DNA of 64,000 bases, taken from positions 744,001-808,000 of the forward strand of contig NZ_STFF01000003.1 of the NCBI RefSeq assembly GCF_004834005.1. Reading direction: 5' to 3'. The position numbers and the translations under genes are program-made. Every line of letters begins with the position of its first letter. Within the stretch, counting starts at the first letter, position 1. The notes under the pieces are model-generated. The model was not told where the DNA came from, ran no database searches, and was given only the letters and a program-made list of their open reading frames with translations. This DNA is from Niastella caeni. Its GTDB lineage: Bacteria > Bacteroidota > Bacteroidia > Chitinophagales > Chitinophagaceae. Positions 8,477 to 17,698 of the stretch are shown here, one piece after another.

Positions 8477-9064
8477 ATGCCAAAGACAAAACAATTTGAC
8501 GAGAACGAAGTACTAATGAAAGCCAAGGAGCTTTTTAGTGAAAAGGGATACAATGGTACTTCTATGGACGACCTGGTTCAGGCCACCGGTTTAAGCCGTT
8601 CGAGCATTTACGATACGTTCGGCGATAAACATGGCTTGTTCCTGAAAAGCCTTAACCATTACCGGAATTCGCAGCAGGGAGATATGGAAAAACAATGCGC
8701 CAAAACAGATAGCCCGAAGAAAAAGATCCGTTCCATTTTCGATTATACCATTAAGAATATCCTGTCAGACAAAGACCGGAAAGGTTGTTTGCTGATCAAT
8801 GTAAGCATGGAACTAAGTGCGGTTGACAAAGAAGTAGCCGCCGTTTCCCTGTCGAATATGGAAGACATGGAACAGATTTTTGGATCGCTGGTAAAGGAAG
8901 GACAAAGCAAGGGAGAAATTTCGAAGAAATTTACGCCAAAAGCGTTAGGCCGGTACTTGTACAGCAGTTTAATAGGACTGCGCGTAACCGGTATGAACCG
9001 GCCCGACATTGACACCCTGCGGGAAATTGTTAAACTCGCGCTCTCTATTTTGGATGTCGAGTAG
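8477..9064 (+). CDS. TetR/AcrR-family transcriptional repressor
   Basis: The protein from the ATG at 8477 has 195 residues. Residues 8-55 form the helix-turn-helix (SMDDLVQATGLSRSSIYDTF) and the rest is the ligand-binding domain that varies in this family. I chose this start over an in-frame ATG 99 bp upstream because the upstream extension would be a hydrophobic phenylalanine-rich segment unlike any TetR N-terminus, and because it would place the promoter and operator at 8445-8465 inside the gene. MPKTKQFDENEVLMKAKELF is a typical TetR beginning. It probably represses itself and the SDR gene through three matching palindromes. The ligand is unknown. The TAG stop lies within the first unit of a heptad array. 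Confidence 0.9.
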   Translation: MPKTKQFDENEVLMKAKELFSEKGYNGTSMDDLVQATGLSRSSIYDTFGDKHGLFLKSLNHYRNSQQGDMEKQCAKTDSPKKKIRSIFDYTIKNILSDKDRKGCLLINVSMELSAVDKEVAAVSLSNMEDMEQIFGSLVKEGQSKGEISKKFTPKALGRYLYSSLIGLRVTGMNRPDIDTLREIVKLALSILDVE

Positions 9065-9123
9065 TAAGTGGCGAGTAGCTAGCAGGAGTTCCCTACTAGC
9101 TACTTACTACCAGCCACTAGCCG
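9061..9123. repeat. Nine-unit degenerate heptad array
   Basis: Nine heptads keep the same phase: gtagtaa, gtggcga, gtagcta, gcaggag, ttcccta, ctagcta, cttacta, ccagcca, ctagccg. The first half is roughly the inverse of the second, so a hairpin can form. The TetR stop codon (9062-9064) is inside unit one. A clearly related element lies at 23144-23200. Confidence 0.75.
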
Positions 9124-9164
9124 GCTTAAACTATACTCCTTTAGGCAATTTGCCTGCTCCACAG

Positions 9165-9172
9165 TAGATTTG
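9165..9172 (+). promoter_or_regulatory. Candidate -7 element, very short leader
   Basis: TAGATTTG fits TAnnTTTG and ends 7 nt before the antiporter ATG at 9180, which would place the transcription start at or very close to the start codon. No firm -33 element was found. Confidence 0.4.
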
Positions 9173-9179
9173 CCAGATT

Positions 9180-10778
9180 ATGATACAGGACAATTTATTG
9201 CTGGTTTTATCACTGTTATTTATCATAAGTATTCTTACGATGATCAGTGGCAAATTAAAAATTGCCTACCCCATATTTTTAGTAATAAGCGGTTTGCTCA
9301 TCAGCCTTATACCAGGCATACCTCAAATAACCCTGCATCCCGACCTGGTATTCCTTATTTTTCTGCCGCCGCTATTATATGCAGCAGCCTGGAATACTTC
9401 GTGGAATGATTTCTGGCGATATAAACGGCCCATTAGTTTGCTGGGTTTTGGTTTGGTCATTTTCACTTCGGCTACCGTTGCCTGGATCTCGCATTTATTG
9501 ATCCCCGATTTTTCGCTGGCCGCCGGTTTCCTGTTAGGTGGTATCATTTCACCACCTGATGCCATTGCCGCTACGTCGGTATTACAGGGATTGAAGGTTC
9601 CCAAAAGGGCCATTACTATATTGGAAGGAGAAAGTTTGGTGAATGATGCCGCGAGCCTGATCGTCTTTCGGTTTGCCCTGACCGCAGTACTTACCGGTCA
9701 GTTTCATATTTGGGATGCCACGCAGACTTTCTTCGTGGTAGCGAGCATGGGCATACTCATTGGTTTGGTGATCGCGCATTTTGTTTATGCCATACACCGG
9801 TTCTTCCCTACTACACCGGCCATTGATGCTGCCTTTACGTTGATTGCGCCGTATATCATGTACATCACGGCTGAACATTTTCATGTATCGGGCGTATTGT
9901 CGGTGGTCAGCGGCGGATTATTCCTCACGTTCCGCTCACAGGACCTTTTCAGTTACGACGCCCGTATACAGGTGCTGGGTTTATGGGATACGCTGGTGTT
10001 CTTACTGAACGGGTTTGTATTTATTTTAATTGGCCTGCAGTTACCGGATATTGTTAAAGGCATGTCGGCGCATTCTGTAGGCGAAGCCATTTCATACGGG
10101 GTTATTATTAGTGTGGCCACGATCCTCATCCGCATCATCTGGGTTTTCCCCGGCGCCTATATTCCACGGATGTTGTTTAAAAGTATCCGCGAGAAAGAAC
10201 CCAACCCGGGCTGGCGCAACATCTTATTGATCGGCTGGAGTGGAATGCGCGGCGTGGTATCACTGGCATCGGCGCTGGCAGTGCCGCTAACCGTAGCTAA
10301 CAAACAAGCCTTTCCGCATCGTGACCTTATTTTGTTCATCACGTTTGTTGTGATCTTAATTACCCTCGTGCTGCAGGGATTGAGCCTGAAGCCGCTCATT
10401 CGCATTTTAAAAATTAAAGGCGAAGAAAAGGAATCGGAAGCATTACAGGCGCTTGACCTGCGGTTACACCTGGCCCGTGCAGTGCTGGCGCATATGGATG
10501 GCAAATACGAAAAGGAAATAGGAAGCAATGAAACTTATAAACGCGTACGCGATCGCTATGCCCGCATGATAGAGATCACGCAGAAAAAGCTGGAAGCGCA
10601 GGAAGGAACCGATGAAGGACAAAATTTTTTACCGCATTACCGCCAGATGTTGCTGGAGCTGGTAGAAGTACGCCGCCGCGAACTAAACCTTTTCCGGCAT
10701 GCCAATACTTTCAGCGAAGAACTGATCCGCGAACGCGAATGGGAACTCGATTTAGAAGAGGCAAGGTTAAGAAGATAA
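9180..10778 (+). CDS. CPA1-family Na+/H+ antiporter
   Basis: The 532-residue protein has about 12 transmembrane helices in residues 1-410 and a charged cytoplasmic tail of about 120 residues with helical, coiled-coil-like character. The ion-binding motifs are SPPDAIAATSV with D127 and the ND pair N155/D156 in GESLVNDAASL, followed by the conserved arginine in WSGMRGVVSLA. These mark a monovalent cation/proton antiporter of the inner membrane that exports Na+ (or K+) in exchange for protons. The gene has its own promoter with a very short leader and converges with the histidine kinase gene. I see no partner gene. Confidence 0.93.
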   Translation: MIQDNLLLVLSLLFIISILTMISGKLKIAYPIFLVISGLLISLIPGIPQITLHPDLVFLIFLPPLLYAAAWNTSWNDFWRYKRPISLLGFGLVIFTSATVAWISHLLIPDFSLAAGFLLGGIISPPDAIAATSVLQGLKVPKRAITILEGESLVNDAASLIVFRFALTAVLTGQFHIWDATQTFFVVASMGILIGLVIAHFVYAIHRFFPTTPAIDAAFTLIAPYIMYITAEHFHVSGVLSVVSGGLFLTFRSQDLFSYDARIQVLGLWDTLVFLLNGFVFILIGLQLPDIVKGMSAHSVGEAISYGVIISVATILIRIIWVFPGAYIPRMLFKSIREKEPNPGWRNILLIGWSGMRGVVSLASALAVPLTVANKQAFPHRDLILFITFVVILITLVLQGLSLKPLIRILKIKGEEKESEALQALDLRLHLARAVLAHMDGKYEKEIGSNETYKRVRDRYARMIEITQKKLEAQEGTDEGQNFLPHYRQMLLELVEVRRRELNLFRHANTFSEELIREREWELDLEEARLRR

Positions 10779-10826
10779 GCCTTTTGTTATTTAAGAAGTT
10801 TCATTTAATTGCCAATTGCCTATTTT

Positions 10827-10852
10827 CTCCCCCTTTAGGGGGCTGGGGGGGG
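10827..10852. other. GC-rich hairpin between convergent genes
   Basis: CCCCC (829-833) and GGGGG (838-842 of this kilobase) enclose TTTA, and a further run of eight G follows. It sits 48 bp after the antiporter stop and directly before the kinase 3' end. It may terminate transcription but has no proper U-tract on either strand. Confidence 0.35.
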
Positions 10853-10854
10853 TA

Positions 10855-13572
10855 TTATTTCTCAAACACCACTTTCAACACACACCCCTCGCCGGGAGCG
10901 GTTTTTATGTCAACCTTGCCATTAAATACATCGGCGCGGTTGATGATATTGTTCAACCCAATACCCTTGCGTTTCAAAACCGGATCGAACCCTCTGCCAT
11001 TATCGGTGATGGAGAGCATCAGTTTTTTGCCCTGCCCTTTCAGGGTGATCCCTATTTTACTGGCATTGGCATATTTCAGGATATTATTCATCTGCTCCTG
11101 CACAATGCGGTAAATGGTCAACTTTAACCCACTATCGAGTTTTGATTCATCGAACCCGGCATAATTAAAGCTTACCTCAATCTTCTGCGCCAACTTTATA
11201 TCCCCGATCATGTCATTGATGGTTTCAATGATACCCAGGTCGGCAGCGCTGGGTGATACCAGTGATTTCGACAGTTTGCGGATCTCTTCTATGGCCATAT
11301 GGATATGTTCCGCCGCTTTATTGGTAAACTTCTCCCGTTCATCACCTTCAATGAACGGCGACGACAGGAACAATTTGGCCGAAGCCAGGATCTGGTTCAC
11401 ATTATCATGAAGTTCCTTTCCTATATCCGACCTTTCTTTTTCCTGTGTATTGATTGTGCTTCGGGCCATTTGCCGCTGACTGTTCACTTTTTCTTCCAGC
11501 ATGCGGGCTTCCTGCAGGCGCAATTTTTCCTCGGCCTGTTTATGGTTGGTAATATCATGTGCCGCACCGATCAGTTTCACCGGTTCACCCAAATTATTTT
11601 TTATCAACTCGCCCTGGGAATGAATAATGCGAATAGAACCATCGGGCCGCCGGCATCTGAATTCAAGATCAAAACTTTGTTTATTGTCTATGGCATCCTG
11701 GATACGGCCTAAAACATATTCCAGGTCATCGGGATGGATCACTTCCAATCGCTGTTCCCAGGTAGGTGAAAAATTATTCGGTTCAAGCCCAAAAATGCGG
11801 AACAATTCATCAGACCACATGGTAGCGCCGGTTTTAAGGTCTATTTCCCAACTGCCCAACGATGCCAGCCGCTCTGCCTGCAGTAATAATTTCTGGTTGC
11901 GCAGCATCAGTTCTTCCGATTTTTTCCGCTCTGTACTGTCGATCCCGATAGCAAAATAGCCGCTTAGTCTTCCATGACTATCAAATTGCGGTTGTGCCTG
12001 CATGGTGATCCACACCTTTTTACCCGACTTGGTATATAGCAGCATTTCACTATCGAAGGTGCGGCCTGCCCTTTTATTTTCCTGTAAAGCCCTAATGGCA
12101 TCTTTGTCTGTTTCTTTACCATATAAAAAATCTTCGGGCCGTTTGCCGTACACTTCTTTCAATGTATATTCCATAACCCGCGTAAATGCCGCATTTACCC
12201 ATTGTATTCGTCTATCCAGATCAGTGATCACAATGGGGCTCAATGTTTCGCGGGCAATAAGCGAGAGCTTTTTCAATTCTTCTTCGGCTCTTTTCTTGGC
12301 CGTAATATCCCGAATGATGGTACTCATGCGGTCTTGCCCATTCAGGTCTTTGAAACAAATCGATGAAAATTCACAGGGAATTTGTTCACCATTCTTTTTT
12401 ATACCGATCATTTCCCCCTGTACAAATCCTTTTTTATTCCGTTCTTCCATCAGCCGCATAAACTCTGCGGTCTGTAATACCAGACCCTGCCGGCCTATCT
12501 TTTTAAATTCTTCCTCGGTATAACCAAACAACTCGCAGGCTTTCGTATTGGCTTCGAGGATGGTGCCATCGGGAACCCCTAATATAAAAGCATATAAACT
12601 GCTGTTGACAATGGCCCTGTACTTTGCCTGGCCCAGGTAGATCAATTCCTCAGCCTGCTTATGTTGGGTAATATCCTGAAAGGTGCCAAATAACTGAATG
12701 GTTTTATTGAGGGCCAGTTCGGGCCAGCCAATGGCCCTTATCCATTTTTTAGAAGAGTAATCTTTACAGCAATTCAGGTCAATATTGAACGGCGTACCTT
12801 TTTGAATGGCCTGGTGCACGGCCCACTTGAATTGCTGGTATGCTTCCTTGCCAACGAAAGTAAGCATATCGTACCAGGTGATCTTTTTGTTCCTGGGTAT
12901 CTCCAGCAGCTTATACATACCTTCCGTGCATGACAAACTGTTGGTTTGCACATCCAGTTGCCAGCCCCCAATGCCCGCTGCCAGTTCGGTTTCTTCGAGC
13001 AGGTGCTTGTATTTATTGATCTCTGAAATATCTGTTATGCAAACCACAATATTCCGAAAGCCATCAGGGTTATTAATTACTGTCACGCTGCAATTGGCCC
13101 CGAAAATGTGACCATCTTTTCGTTGTATAGGAAATTCAGTGAGCGTTCGGCTGGAAGAAGAAGACGTCATGACATCTTTGAAATTTTTCACGGTAAAATC
13201 GCGTTGTACTTCCGGCACAACCGTTAAAAAATGTTTACCTACCAATTCCCTGCGTTCGTACCCGATCATCCGGCAATAACTATCATTCATATCAACGAAA
13301 TAACCTTCATGGTCCACGATCAGGACACCAACATCGAGGGCATTGAATACCGCATTTAACACCGGGTTGTTTGCATTTCCCTGCACAGGCATTTTACTCC
13401 GTTTCGCTTTGGAATGTACACGCATATCATACTTTTTACCAACTCCACTCCATAAAAGAAGAAGCCAGCTTAATAAATTAATGTAATAAGAAGTAATCAG
13501 GTACCAGATAACACGAGACGCAGGTTCAGGAACAGGTTGAAGGGCATTCTTTTTTAAAGAATTACCGGACAA
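10855..13572 (-). CDS. Multi-PAS sensor histidine kinase (HisKA_3 type)
   Basis: The 905-residue protein has five PAS/PAC modules in a row (about residues 70-185, 190-305, 315-425, 435-555 and 565-685), recognisable by S-box segments and the PAC endings such as DITEHK-like motifs. A HisKA_3 dimerisation domain follows with the phospho-accepting H722 in GKELHDNVNQ, then a short HATPase_c domain with ITDNGRGFD and KGIGLNNI. This NarX/LiaS-type layout pairs with LuxR-type regulators, none of which is adjacent. Residues 23-43 are hydrophobic and could be a membrane anchor, but the start is uncertain: methionines at residues 50 and 61 also fit, which would make a soluble kinase. The signals sensed are unknown. 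Confidence 0.92.
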   Translation of the reverse strand: MSGNSLKKNALQPVPEPASRVIWYLITSYYINLLSWLLLLWSGVGKKYDMRVHSKAKRSKMPVQGNANNPVLNAVFNALDVGVLIVDHEGYFVDMNDSYCRMIGYERRELVGKHFLTVVPEVQRDFTVKNFKDVMTSSSSSRTLTEFPIQRKDGHIFGANCSVTVINNPDGFRNIVVCITDISEINKYKHLLEETELAAGIGGWQLDVQTNSLSCTEGMYKLLEIPRNKKITWYDMLTFVGKEAYQQFKWAVHQAIQKGTPFNIDLNCCKDYSSKKWIRAIGWPELALNKTIQLFGTFQDITQHKQAEELIYLGQAKYRAIVNSSLYAFILGVPDGTILEANTKACELFGYTEEEFKKIGRQGLVLQTAEFMRLMEERNKKGFVQGEMIGIKKNGEQIPCEFSSICFKDLNGQDRMSTIIRDITAKKRAEEELKKLSLIARETLSPIVITDLDRRIQWVNAAFTRVMEYTLKEVYGKRPEDFLYGKETDKDAIRALQENKRAGRTFDSEMLLYTKSGKKVWITMQAQPQFDSHGRLSGYFAIGIDSTERKKSEELMLRNQKLLLQAERLASLGSWEIDLKTGATMWSDELFRIFGLEPNNFSPTWEQRLEVIHPDDLEYVLGRIQDAIDNKQSFDLEFRCRRPDGSIRIIHSQGELIKNNLGEPVKLIGAAHDITNHKQAEEKLRLQEARMLEEKVNSQRQMARSTINTQEKERSDIGKELHDNVNQILASAKLFLSSPFIEGDEREKFTNKAAEHIHMAIEEIRKLSKSLVSPSAADLGIIETINDMIGDIKLAQKIEVSFNYAGFDESKLDSGLKLTIYRIVQEQMNNILKYANASKIGITLKGQGKKLMLSITDNGRGFDPVLKRKGIGLNNIINRADVFNGKVDIKTAPGEGCVLKVVFEK

Positions 13573-13761
13573 AAACAGGGTAATAGAATTAGCGCAGTTA
13601 ATCGCGATCTATCCAAAAAGGCGATCTAATTAAATTTACAATTTTATTCAATACCATAGCAGAAATTGTTGTGCCCGAACATGCTAAAAATGAGGCTCAA
13701 CGGGCTTCAGCCAATTTTCTTAGCCCTGATCAGGTTGCTGATAAAAATTTGCATAGAACGC
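13573..13761. other. Spacer upstream of kinase gene
   Basis: No gene is seen; it probably holds the kinase promoter. Confidence 0.4.
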
Positions 13762-13802
13762 AAAAAAAACAGGCAACCCATCTTACAATGAGTTGCCTGT
13801 TT
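13762..13802 (-). terminator. Intrinsic terminator after the DUF6807 gene
   Basis: An 11-bp stem (AAACAGGCAAC at 13768-13778 with GTTGCCTGTTT at 13792-13802) is followed on the minus strand by a run of eight T. It lies 31 bp past the stop codon. Confidence 0.85.
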
Positions 13803-13832
13803 CCGCTGATCATTATAACAAAAAATTAGCTG

Positions 13833-14888
13833 TTACTTTCCGATGTCTTTTATTTTTATTCTGGCAAATTCATCAGCCAGCTTATTCAATTGATCTGCGG
13901 AAATGGTTACCGCTCCCTGATCAATTACTACGCGAAATACAAAACGCACGCTCTCCCCTTTCTTCAATTGCAGGTTTTTGGCCGACTTTCCATTGGTAAA
14001 TATTTTTTCGCCGAGCGGATTGGCGGCGAATAATCCATATCCCCTGGCATGCCAGTAAGTGGGATAGTTGATGTTACCGGGATGATCGATGATAGCAATG
14101 CTGATGGAATCGTTTTTCATTTTGCCATACATCTTGCACCAGACAGCCCGCGTGCTCCAGGCGTTATCGCCTTCCTTACCGGCGCTGGTGATATAATTAC
14201 CGGTGGCAATGGCGTCGGTATTGCCTTTTACGATGGTCACAATGCCTTTATCATCAGTATACAACTGATCTTTCTTATTGGAGATCTGTAATTCATGCGC
14301 TACGCGAATGCCCAGCAAACCATCTTTTGCATCGGTGAACAACACATCGGTATTTGCTTTTAACACGGTAATGCGATCAATGATGCGTTGGGTCTCTGTT
14401 CCGCTGATCTCATACTGCGTGGTTTCTTCCAGCAATACATCGTTCTTCTGGTTGGTCCAGTTGGCATGATAGGCCAAAACGCCTTTAGCGCCATCTTCGG
14501 TTTTAAGAATACGGTCTGTTTTGATCCAGCCGTACATGCCTCTTTTTTCTTTAGGAATAGCAAAAGAATTATTCCAGAAATCGAGCCCGTTCACATTTTC
14601 AAAATTGAACCATAAACCCAGGTGATGCGGATGATCTGTAGGGTCACCGGGCATTGTATGAATGGGATACCCCCGGGTTACCATGGCGCCATTGGCGGAA
14701 AAGATCGGGTACAGGACCGGCTTGGCCAATGTATCGGGAAAAATAAAATTGGTGAATAGCTTTGAGCCCACAAATACACTGATCGTATTATGGTCTTTTT
14801 CTTTCACAAACTTTACCGTTTCTTTTTTCTGGGCGTAGGATATTGAAACAAGAAAAGAACCAATTGCCCAAAGGAAAATCTGTTTCAT
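13833..14888 (-). CDS. Secreted DUF6807 (PmoA-like) protein
   Basis: The 351-residue protein starts with a signal peptide (residues 1-19, cleaved after SYAQ region). The body is a DUF6807/PmoA-family beta-sandwich with the hallmark segments KPVLYPIFSANG (56-67), PGDPTDHPHHLGLWF and ENVNGLDFW. The family is common beside Gfo/Idh/MocA oxidoreductases in Bacteroidota and Planctomycetota; its activity is not established to my knowledge, and the conserved histidines suggest sugar or metal binding. Here too the upstream gene on the same strand is a Gfo/Idh/MocA oxidoreductase, separated by a 91-bp repeat-filled gap. It is the last gene of its unit and ends at a strong terminator. Confidence 0.85.
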   Translation of the reverse strand: MKQIFLWAIGSFLVSISYAQKKETVKFVKEKDHNTISVFVGSKLFTNFIFPDTLAKPVLYPIFSANGAMVTRGYPIHTMPGDPTDHPHHLGLWFNFENVNGLDFWNNSFAIPKEKRGMYGWIKTDRILKTEDGAKGVLAYHANWTNQKNDVLLEETTQYEISGTETQRIIDRITVLKANTDVLFTDAKDGLLGIRVAHELQISNKKDQLYTDDKGIVTIVKGNTDAIATGNYITSAGKEGDNAWSTRAVWCKMYGKMKNDSISIAIIDHPGNINYPTYWHARGYGLFAANPLGEKIFTNGKSAKNLQLKKGESVRFVFRVVIDQGAVTISADQLNKLADEFARIKIKDIGK

Positions 14889-14910
14889 AAAAGGTTTTAT
14901 TTTGGATTGC

Positions 14911-14978
14911 CTGATGGTTGAACCTGCCTGATGGTTGACCCGTTGAACGATTAGCCATTAAACCATCAAGCCATCAAA
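14911..14978. repeat. Inverted heptad-like repeats
   Basis: CTGATGGTTGA occurs twice, followed by an inverted set ccattaa, accatca, agccatc. The two halves can pair (GATGGTTGA with TCAAGCCATC). It fills the gap between two genes of the same strand; the words also appear at 50.08-50.11 kb and 54.27 kb. Confidence 0.6.
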
Positions 14979-14979
14979 C

Positions 14980-16335
14980 TTAATATTTAAACGGTTTACC
15001 ACCCACCATTACTTCCTGTGTTTTTTCATCGAAAGTAGCTTTCAGGCCAGTGCGGGCGGCCGCAGTGGTCATAATGCAGGCAATGGAATGGTTATACCCT
15101 GCTTCCACCGGCGCATTGGGTTGCTTACGGCTGCGGATGCATTCCATCCAGTTGCGTACGTGGTTGCTGGTTAGTTTATCGCCACCGGTATTGGCGCTGG
15201 CAATAACGGCTTCTGTGTGTGAAAGCGTTTGCTCGGCCAGCAGGTTGGGTTGCATGCCCATATCATCGGCGAATCTTTTTGAGAGGCCGCCTTTGGGCGA
15301 CACCGTATTTGTAATGAGGTTCAGTTCGCCGCCATTGGAAAAATATACTTCAGATGGCTTTTCATCTCCATTGTGCATGCGGCTGCCAAACACCACCTGA
15401 AAACCGGTTGAAGGATCATTGAGCGGACCGTAATCGAATACAGCGGTGATGGTATCCCAGTTCTTTCTGCCATCCTTCCACATATAAATACCGCCATTGG
15501 CAACTACGCTGCGCGGATGCGCAAGGCCGCTGAACCAATGCACCGTGTCGATCTGGTGGCTCATCCATTGACCGGGCAATCCGGACGAATAAGGCCAGAA
15601 CAATCGGTACTCAAGATATTTGCGCGGATCGAACCCTTCATACGGGCGGTTCATAATAAAACGCTTCCAATCTGTATCCGCTTCTTTTATTTGTTGTAAC
15701 AACGCAGGCCGGCGCCAGCGTCCCGGCTGGTTTACATTCCAGGTAAGTTCAACCATGGTAATTGGCCCAAACTTGCCCGATTTTATATATTCATCAGCGG
15801 CATGGTAGTTAGAACCGCTTCTGCGTTGCGAACCGATCTGCACGATCCTGTCGGTTGCCTTAATGGCTTTCAGGGCAGCGCGGTTATCTTCCATGGTTTC
15901 GGCGAATGGTTTTTCAACATAAGCATCGCAACCGGCTTTTACGGCTTCTATGGCGTGCAGGGCATGTTGAAAATCGGCCGTACTGATGAATACGGCATCA
16001 ACCAGTTTCCTGCTATATAATTCTTCATTATTACGGCAGGCTACAATATCGTGCCCCATTTTTTCTTTCCATTGGGCAGCGCCTTCTTCCCTTCTTTTGT
16101 TCCAGATATCAGATACTGCAACAATATCGAAATTCAGCTCCTTGTAGTGGTTCATAAAACAAGGCATGTGCGAAGCGCGGTGGCGGTCTGAATAACCAAC
16201 TACCCCTACCCGTACCCTGTCGTTAGACCCTAAGATCCTTCTATAACTTTGAGCAGAAAATCCGGCCTTTGCAACTAATAAACCAGCTCCGGCCATAGTG
16301 GTTTGTTGAATAAACCGGCGACGAGAATTTTTCAT
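14980..16335 (-). CDS. Tat-exported Gfo/Idh/MocA-family oxidoreductase
   Basis: The 451-residue protein has a twin-arginine signal (SRRRFIQQTTMAGAGLL, residues 4-20). A Rossmann domain follows (VRVGVVGYSD from 41), with the family motif EKPFAE at 141-146 whose lysine contacts cofactor and substrate. The C-terminal alpha/beta domain spans about 165-440. Members oxidise or epimerise sugars and sugar acids with a tightly bound NAD(P). Export through Tat after folding with cofactor is known for the periplasmic branch of this family. The DUF6807 gene downstream and the bicupin upstream on the same strand suggest a sugar or uronate conversion unit, which fits the lyase genes that follow. The exact reaction cannot be read. 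Confidence 0.92.
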   Translation of the reverse strand: MKNSRRRFIQQTTMAGAGLLVAKAGFSAQSYRRILGSNDRVRVGVVGYSDRHRASHMPCFMNHYKELNFDIVAVSDIWNKRREEGAAQWKEKMGHDIVACRNNEELYSRKLVDAVFISTADFQHALHAIEAVKAGCDAYVEKPFAETMEDNRAALKAIKATDRIVQIGSQRRSGSNYHAADEYIKSGKFGPITMVELTWNVNQPGRWRRPALLQQIKEADTDWKRFIMNRPYEGFDPRKYLEYRLFWPYSSGLPGQWMSHQIDTVHWFSGLAHPRSVVANGGIYMWKDGRKNWDTITAVFDYGPLNDPSTGFQVVFGSRMHNGDEKPSEVYFSNGGELNLITNTVSPKGGLSKRFADDMGMQPNLLAEQTLSHTEAVIASANTGGDKLTSNHVRNWMECIRSRKQPNAPVEAGYNHSIACIMTTAAARTGLKATFDEKTQEVMVGGKPFKY

Positions 16336-16501
16336 ATCGGCATTATTAAATTGGTTGAATGAGAGGTCTTAAAATTAAGGAGAACAATATCATTTTCAGC
16401 ATTAAAAATCAAGAGGGATATATTAATGAATTTATTGTTAGAATAGCTTAATAGGCAGCAAGACGCAAATTACCCGTTGGGGGTTGCAAGATATTGTAGG
16501 A

Positions 16502-16536
16502 GTTTGTGGTTTGAGGTTTGTAGTTTGTGGTTATTT
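16502..16536. repeat. Heptad array (gtttgtg)
   Basis: Five units in phase: gtttgtg, gtttgag, gtttgta, gtttgtg, gttattt. It lies in a 459-bp gap without any gene. Confidence 0.75.
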
Positions 16537-16609
16537 AAATTCTAAGCCTCGCGACATTCCATAAAAGCTCAAGGCAAGCCTTTCGGAGTTTTTCAGGTTT
16601 TACAGTGGG

Positions 16610-16797
16610 CCAAAACATGCGAAGCAACCATAAACCATAAACCATAAACAAGAAACTATAAACAAGAAACTATTGATTTAAGGCGCTCCGCCATGAGAAG
16701 CAACCATAAACCATAAACTATAAACAAGAAACTATTTGATTTAAGGCGTTCCGCCATGCGAAGCAACCATAAACCATAAACCAGAAACAAGAAACTA
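16610..16797. repeat. Three-unit compound repeat made of heptads
   Basis: A unit of about 60-75 bp occurs three times, beginning near 16616, 16695 and 16757. Each has GAAGCAACCATAAACCATAA, then heptads such as aactata, aacaaga and aactatt, then a spacer GATTTAAGGCG(C/T)TCCGCCATG. The third unit runs into the bicupin gene and supplies its TAG stop (16795-16797, inside gaaacta). Confidence 0.8.
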
Positions 16798-17565
16798 TTG
16801 AAATTGCAAAGCAAAATATTCCAGCGGTGTAGTGCCGGAATTCTTAAGTGCATGTTGTGTACCTGATGAAAAGAAGATCAGGTCGCCGGGAGCGGCTTTC
16901 TGGGCAGCATCGCCCAGCAGTACCAGGGCTGTTCCTTTTCTAACCAGGATGATCTCTTCCTGCGGATGTTTATGCGGATTATGGCTAACCTGTCCGGGAT
17001 TAAGAGAGGTTACATGCAGTTCCATTTTCTGGAACAGGGCGGTAAAGCGATCGAATACGGCGCGTCTTTCGCCTTTGTCGTTTTCCTGCACCGACCAGTT
17101 ATCCCAGTCGCCGGCAAAAGAGCCGCCTGCCTGGTTACCGCGTTCTATATTTATGGGCGTTTTCGTTTTGAACCGGATCACATAATACACGGTCAGCACC
17201 TTGCCGGTATTTTCGAACGTATGTGCATCGCCCGGCATAATGAGCGCAACACCACCCGCACCAATGATGGTAGAGTTGCTTTTTGTCACCACTTTTAAAT
17301 TACCTTCCTTCACAATGATCAGTTCTTCTACATCAGGATGAGCCAGTGCAGGATGCGGACTTTTGCCCGGATCAAGCTCTACCACCAGCATTTCCAGGTC
17401 GGCCAGGGTAGCGGTGGGCCCATGGGCCATTTTCATGTAATAGGTACTGGAATCCTTTGCAACGATCAAATCATTCCAGGCAAACACCTTAGACGCAACA
17501 TTTCCCTGCTGCCCCTGTGTAAACAAGCTCGCCAAAACAATAATTATCAGGAAGATAGGTTTCAT
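16795..17565 (-). CDS. Secreted bicupin protein
   Basis: From the ATG at 17565 the protein has 256 residues and a signal peptide (MKPIFLIIIVLASLFTQGQQ). An in-frame ATG 180 bp upstream exists but would bury this signal peptide, so I reject it. There are two cupin domains: one around HPDVEELIIVKEG, the other around HKHPQEEIILVRKG, the second keeping the metal-ligand histidines and glutamate. Bicupins include oxalate decarboxylase, ureidoglycine aminohydrolase and pectin-degradation KdgF-like uronate ring openers; KdgF-like activity would suit the lyases nearby, but this is inference. The stop codon is provided by the adjacent heptad repeat, which suggests the last residues are recent. Confidence 0.85.
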   Translation of the reverse strand: MKPIFLIIIVLASLFTQGQQGNVASKVFAWNDLIVAKDSSTYYMKMAHGPTATLADLEMLVVELDPGKSPHPALAHPDVEELIIVKEGNLKVVTKSNSTIIGAGGVALIMPGDAHTFENTGKVLTVYYVIRFKTKTPINIERGNQAGGSFAGDWDNWSVQENDKGERRAVFDRFTALFQKMELHVTSLNPGQVSHNPHKHPQEEIILVRKGTALVLLGDAAQKAAPGDLIFFSSGTQHALKNSGTTPLEYFALQFQ

Positions 17566-17698
17566 GCCGTAAATATAACAACAGTTTGTTATAAGACCCA
17601 GTTTCCTATATATAACGAAGCAGGATGGGGATGGATTGTGAATGCGGTCAACAATAACAATTCTGCTATAATTCCCTGATGTCAATGGGGCTATGCTG

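Noticed and set aside
10838..10852. G-quadruplex from the run GGGGG..GGGGGGGG
   Set aside because: Only two G-runs are present; a four-run quadruplex would need to split them, so support is weak.
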